Shown: positions 34,227 to 45,699, counted from the stretch's first letter. The stretch is 60,000 nt of DNA from Adiantum capillus-veneris (GCA_014529385.2 CM043963.1:101429912-101489911); one strand, 5' to 3'. Translations and numbers: made by a program. Notes: generated from the sequence alone by a model not told the origin.

Positions 34227-34959
34227 TTGAGATTCGTCGAGTAGATGTATAGGATGTTTGACGACACTTTTCCTTCCAATTCTCATCTTGCATATGTCTT
34301 TCTTGTTGGGTGAAACTCTGCTCTCTAATGTCCAAAAGGCATATACCAAATCTCTTGTTTCATTGGTAATAACGGTTCCTCGTGGCAATTGTCTCTCACA
34401 AGCACTCAATGGAAACACTTCATCTTCATCTTTATTCTCTAGCCGTGAGCTTGCTGCAGCTATATTCCTTCGATGGATCCCCAAGATACTAGCCATTCTG
34501 GATTGGTTTACTGATTGTGAGTTTGCACTATTGTTCAGAATCATTGCCAAAGAGATTCTCTTTACAAAAAGTTCACTTGCTGAATGAGGGACCTTGGTTT
34601 GAGTCAAAGTGCGCACACCCGATACAACAGTGTCTTCGACTTTGCTGAAATTTGATGGTTGCAGTAAGGAAAATGTTTGGTGGTCCAGGAGTTTCCGGAA
34701 TATTTCCTCCTACTCATTCTTTGCAATCCCTACTATTTGCTTGTGCCAACATCGAGCCACCGCTGCACAAATGTTCTTTCTTGACCTGGCTTCCCATAAT
34801 CCAAGAGCAGACGTAGGATGTCTTTCCTTGATTCTCTGTGCACGTTTCTTTGCAGCCCAATAATCACGAAGAAAAGCCTGATTATTGGTTGGAATACTAG
34901 TGCTAATGGAATTGACGTGCATCTGCTGAAAATTGGTTGGGCCACCTTGTACCTCGTCA

Positions 34960-35100
34960 AAAGAGAGGAACTGTGCGTCACCTTCCATCTCGTCGATAGA
35001 GAGGAGCTGTGCATCACCTTCTACCTAGTTGAAAGAGAGGTCCTGAGCATCACCTTCTATGTCATCAAAAGAAAGGTCCTGAGCATCACCAAGACAGTAA
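34960..35100 (-). repeat. 36-bp tandem repeats at the 5' end of the transposase frame
   Basis: Four 36-bp units, in the same frame as the transposase, encode the 12-residue acidic repeat EGDAQ-x-LS-x-D-E-x. One unit carries a TAG at 35025-35027. Without that stop the frame would extend from the transposase start up to the GA microsatellite, so the natural start may be upstream of 34988. Confidence 0.8.
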
Positions 35101-35120
35101 TCTCCTACGCTACTATCCAT

Positions 35121-35123
<3 letters not shown>

Positions 35124-35215
<92 letters not shown>
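35124..35215. repeat. (AG)n microsatellite
   Basis: About 92 bp of uninterrupted AG repeat just upstream of the transposase gene. GA tracts in plant 5' regions can act as GAGA-type promoter elements, but here this is only a possibility. The frames over it are repeat artefacts. Confidence 0.97.
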
Positions 35216-35218
<3 letters not shown>

Positions 35219-35784
35219 CAGTAGCTCGGTGGCTATGGAGGCGGCAAGGAAGGCGAGAAGGTTCAAAACTGAGAGAGACACACAGGGAGAGGGACCTGCG
35301 AGGGAGGGAGGGAGAGAGAGAGAGAGAGGTGCTGGAGTGAAAGCTCCCAACCGTAACCCCACCCCCCAGCCCCGCCGTCACCCCCACCTCTTCTTAGGAT
35401 TGCATGCTTCTAAAGTTAAAAAAACGTCCGCTTAAAAAAGAAGTTTATTTGCCCTCCCCAATTCCAAAAAAATGCCCATGGTTTTTACACACAAGAATCA
35501 CCAAGCATATGTTGTGTCAAGGAAACTACTTTTTGTACCACCAAACCATGCTTTGACCCAAATACCTCTCTAGTCTACCCTCAAAATTTCTTGTAACGTG
35601 CCAAAGTATGTGAGTTCCACTAGCATAGGATCTGCATCAGAGGACCGTCGTTGACTTGCTTGTTTGAATTTCTCCATGACTCAACAATCTTGCATAAAAT
35701 GCTTTTTGTGGATCAATTGTACCTTGAAATTATGACCTTTACACCATGCTGCCATGTATGATGTATTCTACAACCAACAGCTAT
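35216..35784. other. Spacer between locus D and the CACTA relic
   Basis: GA-rich then AT-rich DNA with no gene recognised. On the minus strand the part near 35500-35780 may be degraded 3' sequence of the CACTA transposase. The right end of locus D probably lies in or near this stretch. Confidence 0.4.
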
Positions 35785-36662
35785 AATGAGTGGTTGTCAA
35801 TACAAAAAACATGCCACAGGTCTAAGACTAAAAGTATACATTGGGGTTGCATCCTCGCAAGTACTCCCACTCCTCCTCAATCACATGTTCGCTGCACAAA
35901 AGATTACCCACATTATTGAATATGTGCATTGGATCCAACAAGTGATTGATGTTGATCCTTTTCCAGTATGGAAACTCATATGATAGAGAGAATCTCTATG
36001 ATCCCTGGGGGTAGGCTGTCTTCAAAAATCTCCTTCTGCTCTAACCATGCTCGCAGAGACATCCTTGGCGGTTCTCTTTCCAAGAAACCCTCTTGTAAGT
36101 CGTGATTCTTTGGAAGATGGGCTCGATGACCTTCATAGATTTTCTTCTTGAGTGCGGCCACTTGACATGCATTAAGTCTAGGGCCACATGTGGCGCATGC
36201 ATTATAACCGCTGGTCTGAAGCTCTGCACCCATATACATGACAAGTAGCCCGGCCACAAGAGTTTGAGTCTTAGTTGAGCATTTTGTTAGCGTGAGATAG
36301 TCATGCATTGTCCACATTAGAATGCCTTTGATCAAAGCATTTTGTTGACTTGCATGATTTCTCATATCCACCACTTGTATGCCTGCCCAGAATTGTTGCA
36401 ACTCTTCCAATAGTGGACAAAGATACACATCCATATTCTTCACTTTATACCGCCCTGACACAATCTATTTAAAAATATATGTCCCTTCTTAGTCGTCAAG
36501 CACGAGGGAATGTTTTAGTTGACAATGACAACAATTGGCCATACATTGTAAGATGTCAACCTCAAACCAAATGGATTTATGCCATCCATTTCCAGACCGA
36601 GGTCAAGAAGTCAAGACTCCCTAATGTTGACAAACGAGAATCAATGACATGCATTATGCTTC
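35785..36662 (-). pseudogene. CACTA (En/Spm) transposase relic, TNP2 type
   Basis: Reading leftwards, the blocks are LGLEMDGINPFG, TSYNVWPIVVIVN and a stop, IPSCLTTK, then after a frameshift VKNMDVYLCPLLEELQQFWAG, the CATCG zinc region, LPKNHDLQ, and finally FPYWKRININHLLDPMHIFNNV. This is the order of the TNP2/Transposase_21 domain of plant CACTA transposons (DGFNPFG, TWPV, DVYLQPLIEEL, LPYW....DVMHIEKNV). At least two frameshifts and stops make it a pseudogene. CACTA terminal repeats were not found. Confidence 0.85.
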
Positions 36663-36802
36663 CATTGATGTATACACACATGTGTATACATACCTTTCTT
36701 GTATCTACGGGCTTTATGAGAGTTCCAACTTGTATTTGTGAGCTTAGGCTTATTATGCACATTTGGGTAGATGGCCACTCCTTAAAAAACCCTAGGTATT
36801 AA

Positions 36803-37397
36803 TGTCAAATGCTACAATGTGAAGCTCATTCTTTTGAGAGCTAGGGTGGAGAGTAGACAAGGGAGGTGGCTATGGAGATGGAGCTCCTCTCTCACATTGT
36901 AGCGAGCATTGGGTTGCTAATGCAAAGCTATTTGTCTCTATATGCTTCTCTCCCATGTTTCCTTGTGCTGGGATGCTTAGATTTGTGATTATTGGTCTCT
37001 GTTTTCATCTAATCATTCTCTCCCATTGCTAATTTCCTCATATGTTGTGCACTTTCTTCATGTGTATGCTCAATTAGAGTGTGTATGTTGAGGCAACGTC
37101 ATTCCATTTCTCTAATCTTGGCTTCCATATGCTTGTGTGTGAATGTTAGTCATTAGGAAGAGATTAGTATCATTTCCTTGAGCTTGTGAGACTTGAGTGA
37201 TGGATCAAGGTGTGTGTGCAAAGAGCTTCCCATTTCTTCTTGCATTCCCTCTTCTCTAATCACTAACTCCTACTCTCTCATTAAAGTCCTCAATCTGTCG
37301 CATTTGATGCATTCATGCCTTCATGCGCTAGCCGGGTTCCAATCCACCGGATTGATATTATGTCGATGGGTTGTGAGCTATGCTATGACTGCCAACA
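36803..37397 (+). repeat. Possible relic LTR
   Basis: A stretch beginning TGTCAAATGC and ending CCAACA at 37397 lies directly before a primer-site-like sequence. No second copy is present in the window, so the boundaries, especially the left one, are uncertain. Confidence 0.35.
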
Positions 37398-37418
37398 TTG
37401 GTGCCACTGTCGAGGATT
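37398..37418 (+). other. Possible degraded primer binding site
   Basis: TTGGTGCCACTGTCGAGG resembles the TTGGCGCCGTTGCCGGGG primer site used by many plant Ty3/gypsy elements of the Tat/Athila group. All five differences over about 21 bp are transitions (C/T or G/A), as expected from decay of methylated cytosines. Confidence 0.45.
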
Positions 37419-38748
37419 GAGCGCCTAAGCTAGAGGCTCACACGTGTGATGGTTTGAGTTTAATTTTCATTAGGATTTGGTGTTGATTGAAAGAATGACA
37501 ATGTGGTTTGTTTTGTGTAGCTTGTAGACTAATTTTGTGTTTTTTTCCTTTTTGTACTACACACTAATTTCACTCTAATATCCTAACCATTGAGTGCACA
37601 CATGTGTTTAGAAGCCTAATTAGAGGCAAGAAAGTCACTCTTTTGCAAGCAATTTGTAAAAAAATCATGCAAAATTGTGCAATTTTTAGTGTGTGATTAA
37701 GGGATTTTTTGCTAATTATACCCTCTAATTACTCACTAATTATATGGGATTTTTGTGCTACACATTGGTAAATCACTAATTGGATGCATACCTATTATTC
37801 TTATGTGTTTAATTTTTAATGAAGTTGATACTACACATGAGAGTTTGTGTTGGTTGCATGTAGGTGAAGATGTGGTGAAGCGGATACGAGTACATACACA
37901 TGTGTGTAGGCATCATTTGGAGTCGGGATCAACGCGATGATTTAGTGCAATGTGAGTGCAATAATGAGAGATTGCAATTGCATATTTTTTGAAGGAATTC
38001 AAGTGTTTAAGCGCACTTGATGTGCTAAAACTAGGAGCGGTTTTGTGTTTGCCTATGTGTAGGCAAAAGTATGCACATTTTAGGTGCAATTTGTGGTAAA
38101 TTTTGTGCCGATTGAATGAGTAGAAAGCACTTGTATGCTTGATGATGCTGTGGTGATTACGGATTAGGTTTTTGAGTCACAAATCACACTTTTGGGCCGT
38201 CAAATTTCCACAAAATTATGTGTGTGCAAGCTTGTAAGTGTGTTAATTGTGCAAAGTTACACACTTTTGAATTGATTTGAATGAGCCACTTATTAGACTA
38301 ATTTTGGAACAAATTGTATCAAAAAACGATTAAAAACATTCAAAATTGATTCGGTTTTGAGTGGGGATTTGACGAATGATTGATTGAAGTATGCAACAAC
38401 GTTGCTAAGCATTGCATTTTGAGCTAGATAGGGCTGCATTATCATCAAAAAATTGTTAGTGATTTTTGGCTAATTTTGTAAATTTTTAGTATTTTTTTGC
38501 TAATTTATTGCCTAAAATTGCTAATTTTTATCCAAAAAATAAAGAATATAAAAAAACCTGAGGAAAATTGTTGATCAAGGGTGTGTTCTTCTTTCGTGAA
38601 TTTCCCTTGATTTTTTGATTAATTTTAACATTTTTTGGACATCTCTGAGTAATTTTCCAATCTTGGGTAAATTTTTTTACTTTTATGTATTGCTTTCCTT
38701 TATTAAAAAAAAGAAAAAAATGCACACACACTCCCACACACACGCTCA

Positions 38749-38833
<85 letters not shown>

Positions 38834-40706
38834 ATGCGTGAACGCACCCCTACACACACAAACTCATTAAGCTACAAGGACACAAAAAAAAGCAACTCTC
38901 TCTTTTCCTTGTGTTCTTTCTCTCTTTCCTTTTTTTGTGTCATTGACTTTTTTTATGGTATTTATTTCATTTTAATTCCATGTCATTTCGTTTTCATTCC
39001 CTTTAAATTTCATTTCATTTCAATCCAATTTCATGCATTTCAATTCAATTTCATTTTTTATTATTTTCACTGTCAAAAAATAAATTTTCAATTAAAAAAC
39101 CATAAAATTTTAGAAAAATAGAGATTAAAATTTTTTTAAGGAAAAAATAGAAAACTTAAAAAAAGAAAAAACTCAAAAAAATCCGAACAAAATCACAAAA
39201 ATTTTCTAAAACTAAAAAAATCAATACAAATTTAATGAAATAATAAAAACCCTGAAAAAATCACGAGAACACCAAAAAGATTAAAAAAACTTGTAAAAAC
39301 AAAAAAATTATATTTGATTTTCTTTTTTTTTCTTTTGAGCTTTTTTTCTTAATTTATGTCTTTTTAATTTTACATTTATTTGTTGTTTTTCTTTATAGAC
39401 ATTTTTACTTTAATATTTAAAAAATATCAAAAACTCAAAAAATGAAAAAGAGATTTGCATTTCTCTTCTCAACTCTTCTCTTTGTATCAAGTGCACATCC
39501 TATATCGCATACACGTCCTCGTTCACGCGTATTTACGCACGGTTATGCACATTTAGAGTAGGTACGTCTGGAGAGCTTCATTTTTTGCTCGATCATGCCA
39601 AAATTGACTATATTTGAACCACATTGCATGCACGGACCCTATTTTTACACGTATTTTGATTTTGGTCTATGTTCGCCAGTTCACAAGCCTTATAGTCTGT
39701 TCACGCGTATTTTTTTATTTTGGCTCAATTTGATTGCAGATTCCACGAGAGATCACTTTTGACCCCAATTTACTATAGAGATTCGTTTGTGGTCTTGATA
39801 TTGATCAAATTACGCTAGTTAGAGCCCATTTGTAAGATCCCCAATTTTTGTGTCTCTTTTAAAAATAAGAAAATTAGCTTTCAATATCTATTTTGCCAAA
39901 TTTTCACTTAAAATGCTTGATGGAAGTATTGTAAGGATATAAAGTGAAAAGCAATGTTGTTTCCATGTTCTAGTAGGCTAGACGAACGTTTGGTTTAGTT
40001 TTGAAAAACTCCGCTTTTTTTTTTTACCTCTTTTATGCTTTTTATGCTTTTAGGTGTTTTTTTTGGCAAAAAGCAAGATCGGATCCTTAATATACGTGTT
40101 GCAAGGGAAGCTATGGTTCATTTTTGTAAAAATATTCTTTTTGAGTGCTTTTCACAATATAGTTAGTCCTAGAAGACATGTTCTACTATTTGGCAATGCG
40201 CTCCCAAATGTTAAGGATTGCCAAAGTTGCTAAGAATTTTGAAGCTGTTATAGGAAAACAAAATCTATAAGATAACTACCAACCACATTGTTGCATGGGA
40301 GGTCTGAGAGAATACTCTGTCATGAGAGCTAAAAGAATATTCAAAGAATTAGCTCGAAGACACCCATAATATTGTTAAAAAAGTCATAAAAATAAAAGTT
40401 TGATGAATAAAAGAAGCGTAGACCCGGAGGCGGTAACTTTTTAGAATGTGTATGATATCACGTGAGTTAACTTGAGAGGATTATTAAAAGACCAAAATGT
40501 ATAAAAATGTATACATACAGAGGGGGGTGGGGTTTTTTAAAATAGTCTCACAATGTAAGTATAGTATGTATATTGGGGTATTATTAATTACCTCTTGCAC
40601 GCACGTGATATAGGGGTCATTTGATAAGTGACTGCTGCCCCGGGGCGTAGACTCAGTTTTGGTTCACATGTGTACTAAGTTTTCTCTCTCGTTGTCTTGT
40701 TTTTAG
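37419..40706. other. AT-rich non-coding DNA
   Basis: No gene recognised. It contains long A/T-rich stretches (38450-38720, 39060-39480), a CA microsatellite and simple T/A runs. It may be the interior of the old element whose LTR and primer site lie at 36.8-37.4 kb, or 5' flank of element E. The open frames here follow repeats. Confidence 0.5.
38721..38868. repeat. (CA)n microsatellite
   Basis: CA repeats with a pure core at about 38753-38829 and interrupted CA on both sides. The Thr/His and Cys/Val frames across it are artefacts. Confidence 0.97.
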
Positions 40707-41615
40707 ATGGATCTTTTTAATTTTCTAGATGAACTCCCAAGTGGTTTTGCACAAAGGTTCTTTTTCAATTATGCGGTTGGATTCAATTCCATTGGGGAAT
40801 TGAAGTGGTTCGAGTTTTAAAGGTGACTAGAGACTACCTTGTACTGAACACTTATGTAGCATGGGAGTTATATATTGAAGCTCAGCTTGAACATCGAACA
40901 CAAGTGCCTGATAGATTTATGACCTTGTACTGAACACTTACGTAGCATGGGAGTTATATAATGAAGCTCAACCTGAACATCGAACACAAGTGTCTGATAG
41001 GTTTATGACCAACCCGCAACTTTGGGTAAAGGAAAATATCTAAGAAGGCCATGTTAAAGTGCAAGGATATGTTCTTTACCTTAATTTACGTTCTCTTTTG
41101 AACATAACAAGTTGAGAAATCATACTTAGTAAGAAGGCCCTCATGCTAAACCAAAGCTACAACTTTTGTGAGAAGGTCATAATCAAAGTATGGAAGAAGT
41201 CAAATGGCGCCAACCGATTCTATCATGTACCCCAGGATTGGTTCAATAGAGTATATGGACCTATTCTCAATTAAAACCCTCACAATGTTACCGTTACCTT
41301 TGATGACTATGAGAATCCCACGTGCATTAATGCCTTTGCCCAAGCACAACCAATGGCAGTGAACTTGAGTAGATATTTCTACAGAGGTGATGTAAATGAA
41401 CGACATGATCATGTAAAGTGCTTTAATGGATTGCCACCCACGGATGTATCATGAGGAGAGGAATGGTACGAAAAGGAAGACGTGTATTTCAATGCACAAG
41501 TTGAAGTGTTAAACTTTGATACTCCAGATGTGAATAAATATAGGGGTAGGACTTCGGTTGTAGGAACCAAGAATTGGTTCATAGGACCCTTTCGTATTTA
41601 TGTATCTCCCTAGAA
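40707..41615 (+). pseudogene. Uncharacterised coding relic before element E
   Basis: An ATG at 40707 follows TTGTTTTTAG. Frames then read MDLFNFLDELPSGFAQRF, YLVLNTYVAWELY, VIIKVWKKSNGANRFYHVP, then VTVTFDDYENPTCINAF and EEWYEKEDVYFNAQVEV, with a few stops and one 86-bp duplication between. The residue mix looks like genuine protein rather than random sequence. I do not recognise it. It could be an N-terminal part of element E Gag, a separate ORF, or a captured host gene. Confidence 0.4.
40837..41008 (+). repeat. 86-bp tandem duplication
   Basis: CCTTGTACTGAACACTTA starts at 40837 and again at 40923. The two 86-bp units differ at about seven positions. As 86 is not a multiple of three, the duplication shifts the reading frame of the surrounding coding relic. 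Confidence 0.9.
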
Positions 41616-41761
41616 ACACTATGTACCTTTTTGGTCTTTTGTCGTCATAAAAGTTTGATTTTGATGTAGCACATATTGTTTTGAGGATACAATATTTGAG
41701 TTTGAATCTTAGTTTTATCATTCTAACTAACTTGAGTGATGGGGTGTGTGTATATATGACT

Positions 41762-42470
41762 AACATCTTACCTTGAGGGATATGGGTGAATATAATCTTT
41801 CACCTTATGGTGGAGGAGCATTTCCAAATTGGAGTGGAAGTGCAATGGCTTGTCACTACCACGCATAATGGGGAAGATAAGAAAAGGTTGATGTCTACGG
41901 GTTGTATTGTACCTAATAAATTCCGATCTTGGTATCATTACGCTCCAGGGAACCCCGAGTCTAGACCACCTGAGCATAAAGACTTGCCTGTTGGGAGTAT
42001 CGAGTGGATACAATCCAAGTTGGGAAAGGAGATTGTTGTCACTAATCAAATATTGTACATAAATTCTTATGAACTTACCTTAAGACCGACAAAGGAAACA
42101 TGGATGGCCAGAAACATACTTCCTTTAGTAATGGCTATGGGATGCTTCGACATTGTTATGTTTCATGTATGGGGCCCTCAATGCAAAAACAACGACCCAG
42201 ACCATCAGTAATTTAGAGGAAATTCAATCAACAAAACTCAAACCGAAACCAAAGACAACCTCAAAACCAAGGAAATTGTAGACCAGACAATCCACCTTTT
42301 GTTCGGAATGGACCACTTACCAACAATAAGAACAATGGAAATGTTAACCATCAACCACGTCCATGAGGGGGAGGAAATCAAAGACCTCCAGGAAGACCTC
42401 ATTTTGACATAACTCAAGGGGCTAGAAGTGAAGGAAATTAGGCAAATGTGTATGTTCATGCTGCAATTGA
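41762..42470 (+). pseudogene. Element E gag-like region
   Basis: The frame at 41786-42211 is open for 141 codons but has no motif I recognise. Downstream, in a second frame, an Asn/Gln/Pro/Arg-rich stretch (NQQNSNRNQRQPQNQG, NNKNNGNVNHQPRP) resembles the disordered end of Gag before protease. No CCHC knuckle was seen. Confidence 0.4.
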
Positions 42471-42860
42471 ACATCATGGAGTGGATAAACAAATTTTACT
42501 GATTCAAATCCCAACGGAGTATCAAGGTAACCATTTTACCTTATTGATTAAATTAGAGAGTACACATTCTTTCATATCTCCTAAGTGCATTAGAAAATCA
42601 CATTTTGCCTGAACACCCTGATATAGACCTTACAATAGAATTAGTTAGAAGTAGAATGGTTAGATCTTCTACTTCAGTGGGGGTAACTTGAATTTTGTTT
42701 TGTATGGCCACAATACTTCTGCAAATTTCACAGTCTTATCCATAGGAATCTACGATGGAATCCTAGGAATGGATTGGCTTAAAGCTAATGATGCTCACAT
42801 ACAATGTAAAGATGCTTCATTGACTTTTGAAAATGACCAAAAATCTAGGGTACAGTAAAT
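42471..42860 (+). pseudogene. Element E protease
   Basis: The segment LLIKLESTHSFISPKCI aligns with the usual LIDSGSTHSFISPK active-site region, but the DSG triad is replaced, so the catalytic Asp is lost. About 65 codons on, IYDGILGMDWLKANDAHI matches the conserved ILGMDWL end of chromovirus proteases. Stops lie between. Confidence 0.7.
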
Positions 42861-42959
42861 GGGAAACAGGGAAAGCCTAAGCTCAGCCTAGTGAAATTTA
42901 CAAAACTTATGAAGAGTCATAAGAAAAATGAAAGGATTTACGCAGTTAAGCTTAACCCT

Positions 42960-43775
42960 AAGGAGAAGAAGATAGATTCACCTAAACCTGAATGGATAAC
43001 AATATTTAATGATGTATTTCCCAAAGAACTTTCACAATTATGACCCAAGCATGATGTTGATCATGCAATAGAGCTTACTCTAGGAGCTCAACCAGCTACC
43101 TGTAGACCTTACAAAACGTCAGTACCTGAATCTGTGAAACTCAACGAGCAATTAACTCAACTCCTCAAACAAGGCTTCATTCAACCCAGTGTTTCTCCAT
43201 GGAGTACTCCTGTTCTCTTTAATCAAAAGAAGGATGGTACTCTACGTCTTTGTATCGATTATCGTGGATTGAACCAGGTAACAATCAAGAATAAGTATGC
43301 AATATCAAGGATTGATGAACTGCTTGATTGATTACATGGAGCTTCTATCTTCACAAAAATTGATCTTAAGTCAAGGTATTACCAAATCCGAATCAAGGAG
43401 GAGGACATACCAAAGATAGGATTTAATACTCGTTTTGGACATTATGAATTTACAGCTATTCCTTTTGGAATTACCAATGCTCCTACAACTTTTAATCGTC
43501 TCATAATTGATGTGTTTCAAGAGAATCTTGGTGATTTTGTTCTTGTCTTCTTTGATGATATCTTGGTTTACTCAAGAAACAGAGAAGAACAAACAACACA
43601 TGTGGCAAGTACTTGAACTTCTCCATCAAAATCAACTTTATGCCGAACATAGCAAATGCACCTTCTTCACTAACAAGGTGGAATATTTGGGATTTATTGT
43701 ATTCAAGGATGGTGTTTCTAGTGACCCAAGTAAAATCGAATCTGTTATGGCTTAGCCTTCACCAAAATCAGTACG
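42960..43775 (+). pseudogene. Element E reverse transcriptase
   Basis: Nearly all RT blocks are present: [37 protein letters not shown], a stop after ELLD, then FTKIDLKSRYYQIRI and IPFGITNAPTTF. The catalytic motif VFFDDILVYS ends near 43575, with both Asp residues intact. After it the frame shifts once and continues with EYLGFIV. This is the most complete RT in the window, broken only by a few stops. Confidence 0.88.
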
Positions 43776-44610
43776 AGAAGTACGTGGCTTTCTTGGTTTA
43801 ACAGGATGGTATCATACATTTATTCAAGGCTACGCTAAGATTGCATCTCCGTTGACTAATATGCTTAAGATTCAGGCTAAAGTGTTTACTTGGAATGAAC
43901 GTGCTCAAACTAGTTTTGAGAAATTCAAAGAGAATTTGGTGAATGTTCCAATATTACAGCTTCCATACTTCTCAAACACATTCACTATGCTCATTGGTGC
44001 AAGTGGACAAGCAATCGGTGGCGCTCTGTTTTAAGAAGGAAAACCAGTAGCTAATGAATCTCATAAGTTATGTATACATGAGTTAAATTATCCTACACAT
44101 GACTTAGAATTATTGGACGTTTTGAATGCTCTTGACGTATGGCCAAATGTTAAGTACTCATGGACTTCTAAAGAAAAAATGCTTTTGACAAGCTCAAAGA
44201 GAAGCTTACCTCCCAACCAGTCGTTATTCTTCCGGATCTCTCAAAGCCATTTGAGTTCCAATGTGATGCTTGTGATGATTGGTTTGGAGAAGTTTTGTTT
44301 CAAGAAGGGCATGCCATAGCATATGAGACCGAGAGGCTCAATGCCAATGAATGGGTCTTGGGAATATATGAAAAAGAGCTTTTAGCTGTTCTACATGCCC
44401 TAGACACATGAAAGCACTATCTCTTGGGGGCTCTATTCATCTTACAAATGGATCACAAAGCCTCACGAACTTCAAGATGCAAACCAAGCTTTTCGACAAA
44501 CAAATGAGGTGGGAAAATTTTCTTTCAAAATTTAAATTTCATATTGCTCACATTGTGGGAAAGCACAATCAAGTGGTTGATGGACTTTCACAACGACCAA
44601 GGGTAAATGT
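43776..44610 (+). pseudogene. Element E RNase H with a duplicated N-terminal half
   Basis: Two successive segments both look like the start of RNase H. The first (about 43885-44150) reads FTWNERAQTSFEKFK, TMLIGASGQAIGGALF and a stop, then PTHDLELLDVLNALDVW. The second (about 44160-44410) reads WTSKEKNAFDKLKEKL, QCDACDDWFGEVLFQEG and YEKELLAVLHALD. A single C-terminal half follows, FHIAHIVGKHNQVVDGLS. The two halves are too different to be a fresh duplication, which suggests recombination between two related elements. Confidence 0.65.
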
Positions 44611-44779
44611 GGTGTCTATAGAAACTCAAAACGATCTATCTTTTATGATAGATGAGTATGCTACTAACCAAGAATTTAAGTGGGTAATTATAGCCTTTGC
44701 ATTAGGAAAGAAAAAAAGGACCATTCACCTTGAAGGATGGTTATCTTCCAAACGACAATAGGCTACATGTTACTCACTA

Positions 44780-45660
44780 ATACAATAAGAAAGTCATGTA
44801 TGAATCCTATGCTTCTCCTTATCCGGGGCAAAGAGGGATTCCATAATCTACTCTTCGAGGAGTAGAAATGTATTTCTCTTGGTCTACCATAAAAAGTAAA
44901 CATACAAGAGTATGTTTCAAAATGCGTGGTATACGAAAAATTGAAATTCGATCGAGGGAAGAAACTTGGATTGTTTCAGTCTTCGACAGGCTTAGCAAGA
45001 AAACACACTCTATGCCTGTCAAAAAGACTATTAAGGCACATCAAATGGCAACCCTCTTTAGATGTCGAATTCTCAAGTATCATGGCTTGCCAACATCCAT
45101 AGTGTCGAACAAAGATCCTAGAATGACTAGTAATTTCTAGAAGGGTCTCCTTGAGAATCTAGGAAGTAGAATAAATTTATCTTTCTCCCTATCATCCACA
45201 AATGGATGAGCAAAGTGAAATAACTAATCTAACGATTCTTGAATCTACTAAAAGCCTATGTCATGAAAGTAGATCAACGTTCTAAATGAGAGAAGTACCT
45301 ACCTCTTATAGAGTTAGCATACAATGATATTGTACATACGTACTTCTATGGGGAAATCTCCTTTCGAGGTTAAAGAGGGAAGATCCAAAAGTCCCTTACT
45401 AGTTAAATTATAGGGGAAGATCTTCACTATTGATGAATATAGCCGAGACTTACAAGAATCTTTTCCAAATCTTAAAAAGGTTATATCCATCTCACAACAA
45501 AGGCAAAAAGGGATGTTGCTAATAAGCACAAAAGAGCCTTAGCCTTTAAGAAAAATGATTGGGTCTTGCTAAAGTTTCTCAAGGCTCGGTCGTCTAAGGC
45601 ATACTACGGGCAAGAATCCTACGAGCCACCAAGAGTACTATGCTAAACTAGCAAAACGAT
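44780..45660 (+). pseudogene. Element E integrase
   Basis: The block VSVFDRLSKKTHSMPV is the chromovirus integrase core, followed by LKYHGLPTSIVSNKDPR. The second catalytic Asp (normally SDRDPRF) is Asn here, a GAC-to-AAC change, so the enzyme could not work. After a frameshift, YHPQMDEQSEITN keeps the catalytic Glu. The H2C2 finger region before 44870 is only faintly visible. The tail includes FKKNDWVLLK, matching the C-terminal integrase domain. Confidence 0.75.
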
Positions 45661-45699
45661 ACTATGGTCCTTTCTTTTAAAAATTATTAAGCCAATCAA

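Larger units (their letters stand above)
30560..34988 (-). pseudogene. Locus D transposase relic (two exons, RNase H-fold type)
   Basis: Exon 1 (34988-34227) has an HTH-like SRMASILGIHRRNIAAASS and then TLESRVSPNKKD. It ends at CAA|GTACCA. Exon 2 starts at 32518 after TTTTTGTGCCATAG and the join reads ESQ-VELYQRF in frame. Exon 2 has a Cys/His-rich region (CTCSICC...CEYH...CSQC), then VIDFVENY, EIQSMHWW, ISDDKQHD, WSDGVASQFK and SASGHGKGEHDGAGAVIKR. From memory, this series of blocks recurs in uncharacterised transposase-like proteins of diverse eukaryotes; the acidic residues are candidate DDE ligands. Only three in-frame stops break about 905 codons: 34710-34712 (TAG), 31643-31645 (TGA) and 30776-30778 (TAG). 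The frame ends at 30560. I cannot name the superfamily. Confidence 0.65.
24628..35390. mobile_element. Locus D: candidate multi-gene DNA transposon
   Basis: A minus-strand transposase relic (30560-34988) and three forward gene relics (24628-29718) share one unusual repeat vocabulary. Almost every non-coding part holds sequences built on GGTACT/AGTACC. A 64-66-bp module lies in the transposase intron, after the transposase and, inverted, after the RING-like gene. This co-occurrence suggests one mobile unit carrying passenger genes. The ends are guesses: no terminal inverted repeat or target duplication was found. A chance cluster of elements is the main alternative. Confidence 0.45.

Noticed and set aside
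30776-34712. Stop-codon readthrough, selenocysteine or RNA editing of the transposase
   Set aside because: Stops are of mixed type and also occur in every other relic here; simple decay explains them, and stop-removing RNA editing of ferns is known from organelles, not nuclear genes.
38721-38868. Thr/His and Cys/Val repeat proteins
   Set aside because: They translate a CA microsatellite.
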